From contig NZ_JAPELX010000001.1 of assembly GCF_026343335.1 (NCBI RefSeq), forward strand, positions 558,001 through 622,000: a stretch of DNA of 64,000 nucleotides. The letters run 5' to 3'. Source of the stretch: Streptomyces sp. NBC_00078. GTDB taxonomy: Bacteria; Actinomycetota; Actinomycetes; Streptomycetales; Streptomycetaceae. This document shows, in pieces, positions 8,392 to 15,616 of the stretch; positions within the stretch are counted from its first letter, which is position 1, and each line of letters opens with the position of its first letter. A program made the position numbers and the translations under genes. Below the pieces are notes generated by a model. It did no database searches. It was not told the origin of the DNA and saw nothing but the letters and a program-made list of their open reading frames with translations.

Positions 8392-9816
8392 ATGCCGTCC
8401 CATCTCTCCGCGGATCACCCAGCCGCCCAGCCGCCAGGACGTGGCTCGGTCGACGCGTTGATATCGCAGACTCGCCGGCTCAAGGGCGAGGTGGACGCCG
8501 TACGGCGGGACGCGCACAGCGACGGTTCGGACCCTCAGGAACGGTGGCAGCGCGCGCTGTGCGATCTGGCGCTGCACCAACTCACCGACCTCACCGACCA
8601 CTTGGGGCAGCTGCGGGACGGCCCCGCCCCCCTGCCCCCGGTAGCGGAACCCGCACCTGTCCGTGCCGTACCGCACGCTCCCCGGCGCGGCTCGCTGCTC
8701 AGCCGGGTCGGCAGCGCCGAGTGGAACCTGCTGACGGACGAGGCGAGCTGGTCCGGCGAGCTCTACCAGATCCTGGGCCGCGACCCCGCCGCTCCCCCGC
8801 TCACCCTCGACGAACTGCCGTCCCTGGTACTGGACGAGGACCGCGCGAAGCTGACGGCGATGGTCACGGACTGCCTGGTCGACGCCAAGCCCATCGACGG
8901 TGAGTTCCGCGTCGTGCGCCCCGACGGCGAGGTGCGCGCGGTGCACATGATGGGCGAGCCCGTGCTCGACACCGACGGCAGCACCGCCTCGATGTGGGCC
9001 GTACTGCGTGACGTCAGTGAACTGCGACGCAGCCAGAAGGTGGTGAGCGAGACCCGTGACTCGCTGCAGAGCCACCAGCACCGCGCGCAGACCGAGCACC
9101 GGCTCGCGGTCGAGCTGCAGGAGGCCGTGCTGCCGCCGTGGCGTGGCTCCCTGCGGCTCCCGCACCACGGTCCCGAGACACTGGATCTGGCGGCGCACTA
9201 TCTGCCGTCGTCGACAAGCGCACTGATCGGCGGCGACTGGTACGACGCGTTGGAGCTGCCCGACGGCCAGACGCTGCTCAGCGTAGGCGACCTCACCGGA
9301 CACGGCGTCGCCGTCACCTCGGGCATGGCGACGCTGCTGGGCGCCGTACGCGGCATGGCGATGGCCGGCACCGAACCCGGCCAACTGATGTCCTGGCTGA
9401 ACCAGTTACTCGACGCCACCGTGCAACCCGCCCTCGGCAGCGCCGTCTGCTGCCGCTACCGCCCCGCCACCCGCACACTGACCTGGGCACAAGCCGGACA
9501 CCCCGCCCCGCTACTGTTCCGCAACGGGACGGGGCGCAGGCTGCACGCACCGGACGGCGTCCTGCTCGGCGCGACCTCGGGCGCCTCCTACGAGCAGGTC
9601 GAAGAGACCCTCGATACAGGCGACCTGCTCGTGCTGCACACCGACGGGCTGGTGCCCGGGCGCAACGGCACGGAGACCGCAAGCCGGCTCCTCGACCTGG
9701 CCCCCCGCTTCGGCGAGGCACGGACCGCGCAGGACTGCGTGCGGATGGTCATGGAGGAGTTCGGCGGGGCCGAACGTGAGGACGACGCGTGCGTACTCGT
9801 CGCCAAGGTGATGTGA
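8392..9816 (+). CDS. PAS domain-containing PP2C/SpoIIE-type serine phosphatase
   Basis: This 474-residue protein is predicted to dephosphorylate serine or threonine in anti-anti-sigma-type partners. A short N-terminal coiled region is followed by a PAS/PAC domain at about residues 100-215 (from VGSAEWNLLTDEASWSGELY to MWAVLRDVSEL), a linker helix, and a SpoIIE/PP2C domain at about 250-474. The metal-binding residues are visible in IGGDWYDALEL, VGDLTGHGV and the late REDDACVL. The ATG at 8392 follows CGGAG. Streptomyces carry dozens of these sensor phosphatases, and the partner of this one cannot be read from the context. A directly repeated 16-base string (TGATGTGAACCAGCGG) lies over and after its stop codon. 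Confidence 0.9.
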   Translation: MPSHLSADHPAAQPPGRGSVDALISQTRRLKGEVDAVRRDAHSDGSDPQERWQRALCDLALHQLTDLTDHLGQLRDGPAPLPPVAEPAPVRAVPHAPRRGSLLSRVGSAEWNLLTDEASWSGELYQILGRDPAAPPLTLDELPSLVLDEDRAKLTAMVTDCLVDAKPIDGEFRVVRPDGEVRAVHMMGEPVLDTDGSTASMWAVLRDVSELRRSQKVVSETRDSLQSHQHRAQTEHRLAVELQEAVLPPWRGSLRLPHHGPETLDLAAHYLPSSTSALIGGDWYDALELPDGQTLLSVGDLTGHGVAVTSGMATLLGAVRGMAMAGTEPGQLMSWLNQLLDATVQPALGSAVCCRYRPATRTLTWAQAGHPAPLLFRNGTGRRLHAPDGVLLGATSGASYEQVEETLDTGDLLVLHTDGLVPGRNGTETASRLLDLAPRFGEARTAQDCVRMVMEEFGGAEREDDACVLVAKVM

Positions 9817-9872
9817 ACCAGCGGTGATGTGAACCAGCGGTGAGATGAATCGGCAGCCGCCGCACGAACCCC

Positions 9873-11363
9873 CTACGCCCGTGCGCTGTTGCCGCTCTTC
9901 GCCGTCCTCGGCAACGACAGTTTGATCTCCTCCCGCAGCTCGTGGATCTTCGGATAGCTGGAGTACTCGGCGGTGAGCCGGTACATCTGGCGCAGCCGGT
10001 CCCAGGTGCGGTGGGAGGAGTTGGTTCCCATCGACATCAGGGCCAGACGTGCGTACCGGTCGGCCTGTTCGGGGTCGTCGGCGATGAAGCAGGCGGAGGC
10101 CATGGACAGGAAGTCGAAGATCTTCGACCGCTGCCGGTCGTCGACCCTGAGCGCCAGGGCCTTCTCCGCGTAGTGCTGGGCGTGCGCGGCCGCTCCCGGC
10201 TCGTGCTCGGCCAGTGTGCGGTAGGCCAGGGCCTGCATGCCGTACAGGTCCTCCTCCTTGAACATCTGCATCCAGCTCGGAGGCGGCACGTCGCCCTTGT
10301 CCGAGACGAAGAGATCCTCCGCCCGGCCGAGGGTGCGGCGCATGGCCTGGCCCTTGCCCATGGAGGCCTGCGCCCAGGCCTCGATGGTGTAGAGCATCGC
10401 CTGGGTTCGCGGCAGCACTTCTTCGCCGGAGCCGGACTGGGCGAGCTTCATCAGGTCGAGTGCGTCGTCGGGCCGGCCGAGGTGCACCATCTGGCGAGCC
10501 GCCCGGGAGAGCGCCTCCCCGGCGCGGGGCCGGTCGCCGCCCTCACGGGCTGCGTGGGCGGCGATGACGAAGTACTTCTGGGCCGTGGGCTCCAGGCCGA
10601 CGTCGTGCGACATCCAGCCCGCGAGGACGGCGAGGTTGGCGGCGACGCCCCACAGGCGCCGCTGGAGATGGTCGGGGTGGCGGTAGGCGAGCATGCCGCC
10701 CACCTCGTTGAGCTGGCCCACGACTGCTTTGCGCTGCAGCCCGCCGCCGCGGGCGGCGTCCCAGGCCCGGAACACCTCGACCGAGCGCTCCAGTTCCTCG
10801 ATCTCCTGCGACCCGATGGGGGCTGCGTCGTAGCGGTCGAACCCAGCGGGGTCGGCATGCAGGGGATTGTCGTAGTCGGGGGCGTCGGCGGAGAGGGTCG
10901 GATCGGTGTGCAGCCAGTCGTACATGGCGCTGCTGAGTGCGGATCCTGCGGTGAGCGCGACACCCGCACCCACCACACCGCGTCGGTTGAGCATGAGGTC
11001 CATTCCCGTGAATTCGGTGAGGACCGCCGCAGTCCGCTCGGGCGCCCACGGCACACCGTCGGGATGTTCCACGCTCCCGGCGTCCTGCCGTTTCCCCACA
11101 CGCCCGTGCCGGACCAGACCGAGGTCCTCGATGGTCACGACACGGCCGAGACGCTCGGTGAACAGCACCGCCAGCACCCGCGGCACCGGATCGCGCGGGA
11201 TCTCTCCCGTGTCGATCCAACGCCGAACCCGGGAGGTGTCGGTCGACAGCTGGGGGTGGCCCATGGCCGCCGCCTGCCGGTTGACCAGCCTCGCGAGTTC
11301 GCCCTTGGACCAGCCGGCCAGGCCGAACAGGTCCGCCAGGCGGGTGTTGGATTGTCCGCTCAC
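9873..11363 (-). CDS. NsdA/NsdB-like regulator of development and antibiotic production
   Basis: This 496-residue cytosolic regulator matches the NsdA family of Streptomyces, known as negative regulators of sporulation and secondary metabolism. The N-terminal DNA-binding-like section reads NTRLADLFGLAGWSKGELARLVNRQA, then TDTSRVRRWIDTGEIPRDPVP and LTERLGRVVTIEDLG-type text. The rest is a long TPR-like helical region (about residues 190-480). NRRGVVGAGVALTAGSAL at about 125-142 is a hydrophobic segment also seen in the family. Several paralogues occur per genome, so I cannot say which one this is. It is divergent from a phosphotransferase-fold gene, with three 10-bp direct repeats between them. 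Confidence 0.82.
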   Translation of the reverse strand: MSGQSNTRLADLFGLAGWSKGELARLVNRQAAAMGHPQLSTDTSRVRRWIDTGEIPRDPVPRVLAVLFTERLGRVVTIEDLGLVRHGRVGKRQDAGSVEHPDGVPWAPERTAAVLTEFTGMDLMLNRRGVVGAGVALTAGSALSSAMYDWLHTDPTLSADAPDYDNPLHADPAGFDRYDAAPIGSQEIEELERSVEVFRAWDAARGGGLQRKAVVGQLNEVGGMLAYRHPDHLQRRLWGVAANLAVLAGWMSHDVGLEPTAQKYFVIAAHAAREGGDRPRAGEALSRAARQMVHLGRPDDALDLMKLAQSGSGEEVLPRTQAMLYTIEAWAQASMGKGQAMRRTLGRAEDLFVSDKGDVPPPSWMQMFKEEDLYGMQALAYRTLAEHEPGAAAHAQHYAEKALALRVDDRQRSKIFDFLSMASACFIADDPEQADRYARLALMSMGTNSSHRTWDRLRQMYRLTAEYSSYPKIHELREEIKLSLPRTAKSGNSARA

Positions 11364-11424
11364 GTCAAGCCCCCAGGTTCTCGGCTGAGTTGACAGTAGC
11401 CCGGTGCAAGTTGCCGGGCGACTA

Positions 11425-11454
11425 TTCGCCAGGGTTCGCCAGGGTGCGCCAGAT
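11425..11454 (+). repeat. Three 10-bp direct repeats between nsdA-like and phosphotransferase genes
   Basis: TTCGCCAGGG occurs twice in tandem at 11425-11444 and is followed by a diverged third copy (TGCGCCAGAT). The array lies in the 233-bp divergent promoter region, about 60 bases upstream of the nsdA-like start. It could be an operator or a chance low-complexity string. Confidence 0.45.
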
Positions 11455-11596
11455 GGTGTGCCACTGGGCGTCGGGTGTCAGGTAGGAAAGCGCCACCCCG
11501 ACCCGGTTGCCGAGGGACATTCCCCAGGGTGCACCTGAGGTGCCGGGCCGGGCAGCGCACTGACGTCGCAGGCACACGAAGGGATCTGTTTCGCCC

Positions 11597-12739
11597 ATGT
11601 ACACAGCATCGTCCTCCGTGTCCGCCCCGCCCCGGCCGCTGCAGCCCCGCCCGGCGGCCGGCGGCCCCTATCTCGACCCCGCGGCCCGTCCGGCGGCTCC
11701 CGCGCTCGGCGCGGGCAGGGCCCGGCGCCTGCCCGGGCTCGGCACCCAACCGCTCAGCGGGAGACTCGACTTGTCCGGCCCCCAGGGCGCCCAATTGCGT
11801 ACGGCGATCGCGTCGGTGCACCGGATCTGTCCGGAGTTCGCTCCGGTCCAGGTGCTGCGCCGCAGCGGACGATCGGTGCTCCTGGTCGGTACGACCGGAC
11901 GCAGCACGGCCGTCGCCAAGTGCTTACTGGACCATTCCCCCGCGTGGGCCGAGCGGATCCGCCACGAAATAGCGGCGTACCGCTCGTTCGTCCGGCACCG
12001 CCCGCCCGTGCGGGTGCCCAGGCTGATCGCGGCGGACCCGGACAACTGCACACTGGTCATCGAACGGATGCCGGGACGGGTGGCTGCCCTGCAGCGGCAC
12101 CCGGCCGAGGCCCCACCGCGCGCGGACATCAGGGCGGCACTCGGCGCCATCTGCCGGCTGAACGCGTGGCGGCCCCCGGCCGGCACCTTCGACGCCCCGC
12201 TCGACTACGCGGCCCGTATTTCCCGCTACCACGAGCTCGGCCTGCTCACCGACCGCGACATGGGCGACCTGCAGAAGCTGCTGCACGGCATCGCGCACGC
12301 CTCGGGCCGGCACGGCATGGGCCAGTTCTGCCACGGCGACGCCCTGCTCTCGAACATCCTGCTCTCACCGGCCGGTCCAGTGCTGGTGGACTGGGAGCAC
12401 GCGGGCTGGTACCTGCCGGGGTACGACCTGGCGACGCTGTGGTCGGTCCTCGGGGACGCTCCGGTGGCCCGCCGTCAGATCAGCCAGATCGCGCAGACGG
12501 CGGGCCCCGCCTCGCGGGACGCGTTCCTGGTGAACCTGATGCTCGTACTGACCCGTGAGATCCGTACCTACGAAACGGCCGTGCAGCGTTCGATGCACGA
12601 CTCGACCCCGGCGGCACCGGGAGCGGCCCACCCGGGTGCTGCGCCGTCCGGCGAGGAACAGCGGCTGCTGCTGAGGCGGCTGCACGACGACTGTCAGCTG
12701 GCCCGACGGGCCGTGCGCGCGGCGGTCGGCACTCGCTGA
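11597..12739 (+). CDS. Aminoglycoside phosphotransferase-fold (APH) family protein
   Basis: This 380-residue protein has a kinase-like APH fold. The catalytic loop [13 protein letters not shown] (His-Gly-Asp and the following Asn) and the metal-binding [19 protein letters not shown] are intact. An N-terminal lobe with VAKCLLDH carries the probable ATP-binding lysine. The first 70 residues are Pro/Ala rich and look disordered. Family members phosphorylate small molecules such as aminoglycosides, choline or homoserine, and the substrate here is unknown; resistance should not be assumed. The ATG at 11597 has GAAGGGA about ten bases upstream. The gene is divergent from the nsdA-like gene and ends just before a strong terminator. 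Confidence 0.75.
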   Translation: MYTASSSVSAPPRPLQPRPAAGGPYLDPAARPAAPALGAGRARRLPGLGTQPLSGRLDLSGPQGAQLRTAIASVHRICPEFAPVQVLRRSGRSVLLVGTTGRSTAVAKCLLDHSPAWAERIRHEIAAYRSFVRHRPPVRVPRLIAADPDNCTLVIERMPGRVAALQRHPAEAPPRADIRAALGAICRLNAWRPPAGTFDAPLDYAARISRYHELGLLTDRDMGDLQKLLHGIAHASGRHGMGQFCHGDALLSNILLSPAGPVLVDWEHAGWYLPGYDLATLWSVLGDAPVARRQISQIAQTAGPASRDAFLVNLMLVLTREIRTYETAVQRSMHDSTPAAPGAAHPGAAPSGEEQRLLLRRLHDDCQLARRAVRAAVGTR

Positions 12740-12743
12740 GGGG

Positions 12744-12792
12744 ACGAAGGTCCGCGGTGCGCCCTGGACAGCGGCGCTCCGCGGACCTTCGT
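12744..12792. terminator. Strong intrinsic terminator after the phosphotransferase gene
   Basis: A perfect 14-bp stem (ACGAAGGTCCGCGG with CCGCGGACCTTCGT) encloses a 21-nt loop that itself holds a GCGCC/GGCGC stem. It begins five bases after the TGA at 12737-12739. Confidence 0.88.
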
Positions 12793-13026
12793 ATGTCCGG
12801 GGCCGCGCGGCCCGCCCGGAAAATACCTTCGCGGTGGGCCATTGGTGTAAGCCACTGACGCCCCGCAGGCCCGCAGGGCGCCGCCACGAAACTCCGCCAT
12901 CCTCGTGTTGACATGGGAAATCACCCGCCTCTGGGCATGATTGACGGATCGTCGGCCAGCCGGTAACACAGACCCACCGCTCGGCCCTGCACGCCCCGCC
13001 ACGCTCGTACGTCTCAGGAGGCTGCA

Positions 13027-14997
13027 TTGCGAGGATCCGTCACCGACCCCACGTCCACTCCCGGCCACAGACGCGCCCGGGCAACCGTCGGCGCCCTTGC
13101 CACGGCGGCGCTTGTGCTGCCGCTGCTCGGCGCGGCGCCTTCCGGCGCCGAGTCCTCGACGGACGGGCTCCAAGGGGCGTTCGCCTCGGCCTCCGCCACG
13201 TATCACGTGCCGCAGAGCGTGCTGCTGGGCGTCTCCTATCTGCAGTCCCGCTGGGACACGCACAAGGGCGCGCCGAGCGTGAGCGGCGGATACGGCCCCA
13301 TGCACCTCACCGAGGCCCGTACCGCACTCGCCACCGCCATGCACCACAGCGAGGGCAAGGAGGATGCCCGCGGCGACAGCGCCCGCGCCGCCCTGCACCC
13401 GGCCACCAGGGTGCCGGAGAACTCCGAACTCCCCGCCCGGCTCAGGACCTTGCCGAAGGCGGCCGGCCTGACCGGGCTGAGCGCCGGGCAGCTGCGTACG
13501 GACCCTGCCGCCAACGTGGCCGGCGGTGCCGCGCTGCTGGCCGCCGCGCAGAAGGATCTGGGCGAGCCGCTCAGCGCCGACCCGGCGGACTGGTACGGCG
13601 CGGTGGCGCGCTTCTCGGGCGCGGACGACGCCGCGACGGCGGCCGCGTACGCCAACGACGTGTACGACGTGATCCGCACCGGCGAGCAGCGCACCACGGA
13701 CAGCGGGCAGCGGGTCGCCCTGGCGGCCCGGCCGAACCTCGCCCCGGACACCGCGCAGATCGGGAAGACCGGCCTGCGCACGGTCTCGGACGAGGGCACC
13801 GAGTGCCCGAGGTCGGTGTCCTGCGAGTGGATCCCGGCCCCGTACGAGGAATTCGGCGACAACGACTACGGCAACCACGACCTGGGCGACCGCCCGGCGT
13901 CGCAGAGCATCAAGTACATCGTCATCCATGACACCGAGGGTGCCTGGGACGGCGTACTGAAGCTGGTCCAGGACCCCACCTATGTGTCGTGGAACTACAC
14001 GCTGCGCTCCACGGACGGGCTCATCGCCCAGCATGTGAAGGCCAAGGACGTGGCCTGGCAGGCGGGCAACTGGTACATCAACGCCAAGTCGATCGGCCTG
14101 GAGCACGAGGGCTTCCTCGCCTCGCCCGACGCCTGGTACACGGAGGCCATGTACCGCTCGTCGGCGCGGCTGGTCAGGTACCTGGCCGCGAAGTACCGCA
14201 TCCCGCTGGACCGGCAGCACATCCTCGGCCACGACAACGTGCCGGGTCCGACCACGTCGGCCATCCCCGGAATGCACACCGACCCGGGCCCTTACTGGGA
14301 CTGGCGGCACTACTTCGCACTGCTGGGCCGGCCCTTCGAGCGCACCGCGGGCAAGGCCGGCGGACTGGTGACGATCCTGCCGGGCTACGCGGCCAACCAG
14401 CCCGTGTACACCGGCTGCGTCACCCATGACCAGCCCTGCGCGGCGCACGGCTCCAGCGAGGTGCGGCTGTACTCCGACCACGACGAGGACTCCGCCCTGA
14501 TCAATGACGTCGGTCTGCATGGAAACACCGTCTCGACGATCGACGTCAATGATGTCGGCTCGCGGGTGTCCACCGGCCAGCAGTTCGCGGTGGCGGGCCA
14601 CTACCGGAACTGGACGGCGATCTGGTTCCTCGGTCAGAAGGCGTGGTTCAAGAACCCGAAGAAGAACCCGGCCGCGGTGAACGCTTCCGGCTTCGTGGTG
14701 ACCCCCAGACCGGGCCTGGCCAGCGTCCCCGTGTACGGGCGTGCCTACCCCGAGGCCTCGGCCTACCCGGCGGGAGTGCCCGCGCAGGCGGTGTCCCCGC
14801 TGTCGTACCTGCTGCCCGCGGGGCAGCGGTACGTGGTCGGTGACAGGGTGCCGGGCGAGTACTACTACGCGGTCACCTTCGCCACCGGCTCGCACCGGGT
14901 GGTGGTCGGAAAGGACCTGTACTACGAGATCCAGTTCGGACACCGGGTGGCGTTCGTACGGGCGGCCGACGTGACGGTGGCGCCATCCCGCCCGTAG
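13027..14997 (+). CDS. Secreted N-acetylmuramoyl-L-alanine amidase (Amidase_2)
   Basis: This 656-residue exported enzyme is predicted to cleave the amide bond between muramic acid and the stem peptide. The TTG at 13027 is taken as start because AGGAGG lies at ideal spacing and a signal peptide follows at once (Ala cleavage near SGAES). Residues 45-110 resemble a lytic-transglycosylase-like helical segment (VPQSVLLGVSYLQSRWDT). The Amidase_2 domain spans about 290-435. Zinc ligands are likely His301 in YIVIHDTEG, His402 in LGHDNVPGP and Asp419 in HTDPGPYWDW. The C-terminal 200 residues contain SH3-like strands (VYGRAYPE and YEIQFGHRVAFV). The gene is monocistronic. The convergent neighbour begins six bases after its stop. 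Confidence 0.9.
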   Translation: MRGSVTDPTSTPGHRRARATVGALATAALVLPLLGAAPSGAESSTDGLQGAFASASATYHVPQSVLLGVSYLQSRWDTHKGAPSVSGGYGPMHLTEARTALATAMHHSEGKEDARGDSARAALHPATRVPENSELPARLRTLPKAAGLTGLSAGQLRTDPAANVAGGAALLAAAQKDLGEPLSADPADWYGAVARFSGADDAATAAAYANDVYDVIRTGEQRTTDSGQRVALAARPNLAPDTAQIGKTGLRTVSDEGTECPRSVSCEWIPAPYEEFGDNDYGNHDLGDRPASQSIKYIVIHDTEGAWDGVLKLVQDPTYVSWNYTLRSTDGLIAQHVKAKDVAWQAGNWYINAKSIGLEHEGFLASPDAWYTEAMYRSSARLVRYLAAKYRIPLDRQHILGHDNVPGPTTSAIPGMHTDPGPYWDWRHYFALLGRPFERTAGKAGGLVTILPGYAANQPVYTGCVTHDQPCAAHGSSEVRLYSDHDEDSALINDVGLHGNTVSTIDVNDVGSRVSTGQQFAVAGHYRNWTAIWFLGQKAWFKNPKKNPAAVNASGFVVTPRPGLASVPVYGRAYPEASAYPAGVPAQAVSPLSYLLPAGQRYVVGDRVPGEYYYAVTFATGSHRVVVGKDLYYEIQFGHRVAFVRAADVTVAPSRP

Positions 14998-15003
14998 CCG
15001 CTG

Positions 15004-15501
15004 TCAGCCCTGCTGGAAAAGCTCCGCCGGGAGTGGCTTCAGCAGGGCGTACAGATCGTCCGTGATGGGTCGGTCCCAGGCGGCGATGGTCACCAGGACG
15101 TTGTCGCTGCGGTCGAACTGGACGCAGGAGATCCGGCTCTCGGAGAGCTTGAGGCGGCGCACGATGAGGAGGTTGTCGCCCTGCATGACCGGCATGTCCT
15201 CGACGCCGACGACGGTCACCTCCTCCTCGTTCTCCAGCGCGAGCAGCAGCTGGGCCACCTCGAAGGGGATCTCGCCCTCGCCGGTCTCGCGGGCGGGGGA
15301 GCCCTCGGGCAGATTGCCGATGACCATCGCCGGGCCCCGGCCACCGAAGAGGTCGTAGCGCAGGAAGACGCCCTGGCAGGTGCCGTCGGGGGCGGGCAGC
15401 AGGCCGGCGCCCAGATTGCCGGGCCAGTCACCCGGGTCCATGGCCAGGACGTCGAAGTCGGGCCCGGCGGGAGTGGCGCTGCGGCGGCGGAGGAACGACA
15501 T
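15004..15501 (-). CDS. Conserved hypothetical protein of actinomycetes
   Basis: The product is a 165-residue acidic cytosolic protein with no signal or membrane segment. It opens MSFLRRRSATPAGPDFDVLAMDPGDWPGN and closes with PITDDLYALLKPLPAELFQQG. I recall similar uncharacterised proteins across Streptomyces, but no function is known to me and no catalytic motif stands out. The ATG at 15501 is chosen because the conserved-looking text starts there; no Shine-Dalgarno sequence precedes it, so the message may be leaderless. It is convergent with the amidase gene and upstream of nothing obvious. Confidence 0.65.
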   Translation of the reverse strand: MSFLRRRSATPAGPDFDVLAMDPGDWPGNLGAGLLPAPDGTCQGVFLRYDLFGGRGPAMVIGNLPEGSPARETGEGEIPFEVAQLLLALENEEEVTVVGVEDMPVMQGDNLLIVRRLKLSESRISCVQFDRSDNVLVTIAAWDRPITDDLYALLKPLPAELFQQG

Positions 15502-15616
15502 GCGCCAATGGTAATGGGGCGCGCAGGTCGTTGTGCGAGTGCGGGCCGGTGGAGGGCGATCGGGCCGGGGCGGCAAAGTCGCGAATCGTTGGCCCCGCGC
15601 GCTGGGGCGCCGGACT

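Noticed and set aside
11597..12739. An aminoglycoside resistance gene
   Set aside because: Only the general APH fold is visible. The long disordered N-terminus and the context give no reason to assume a drug substrate.
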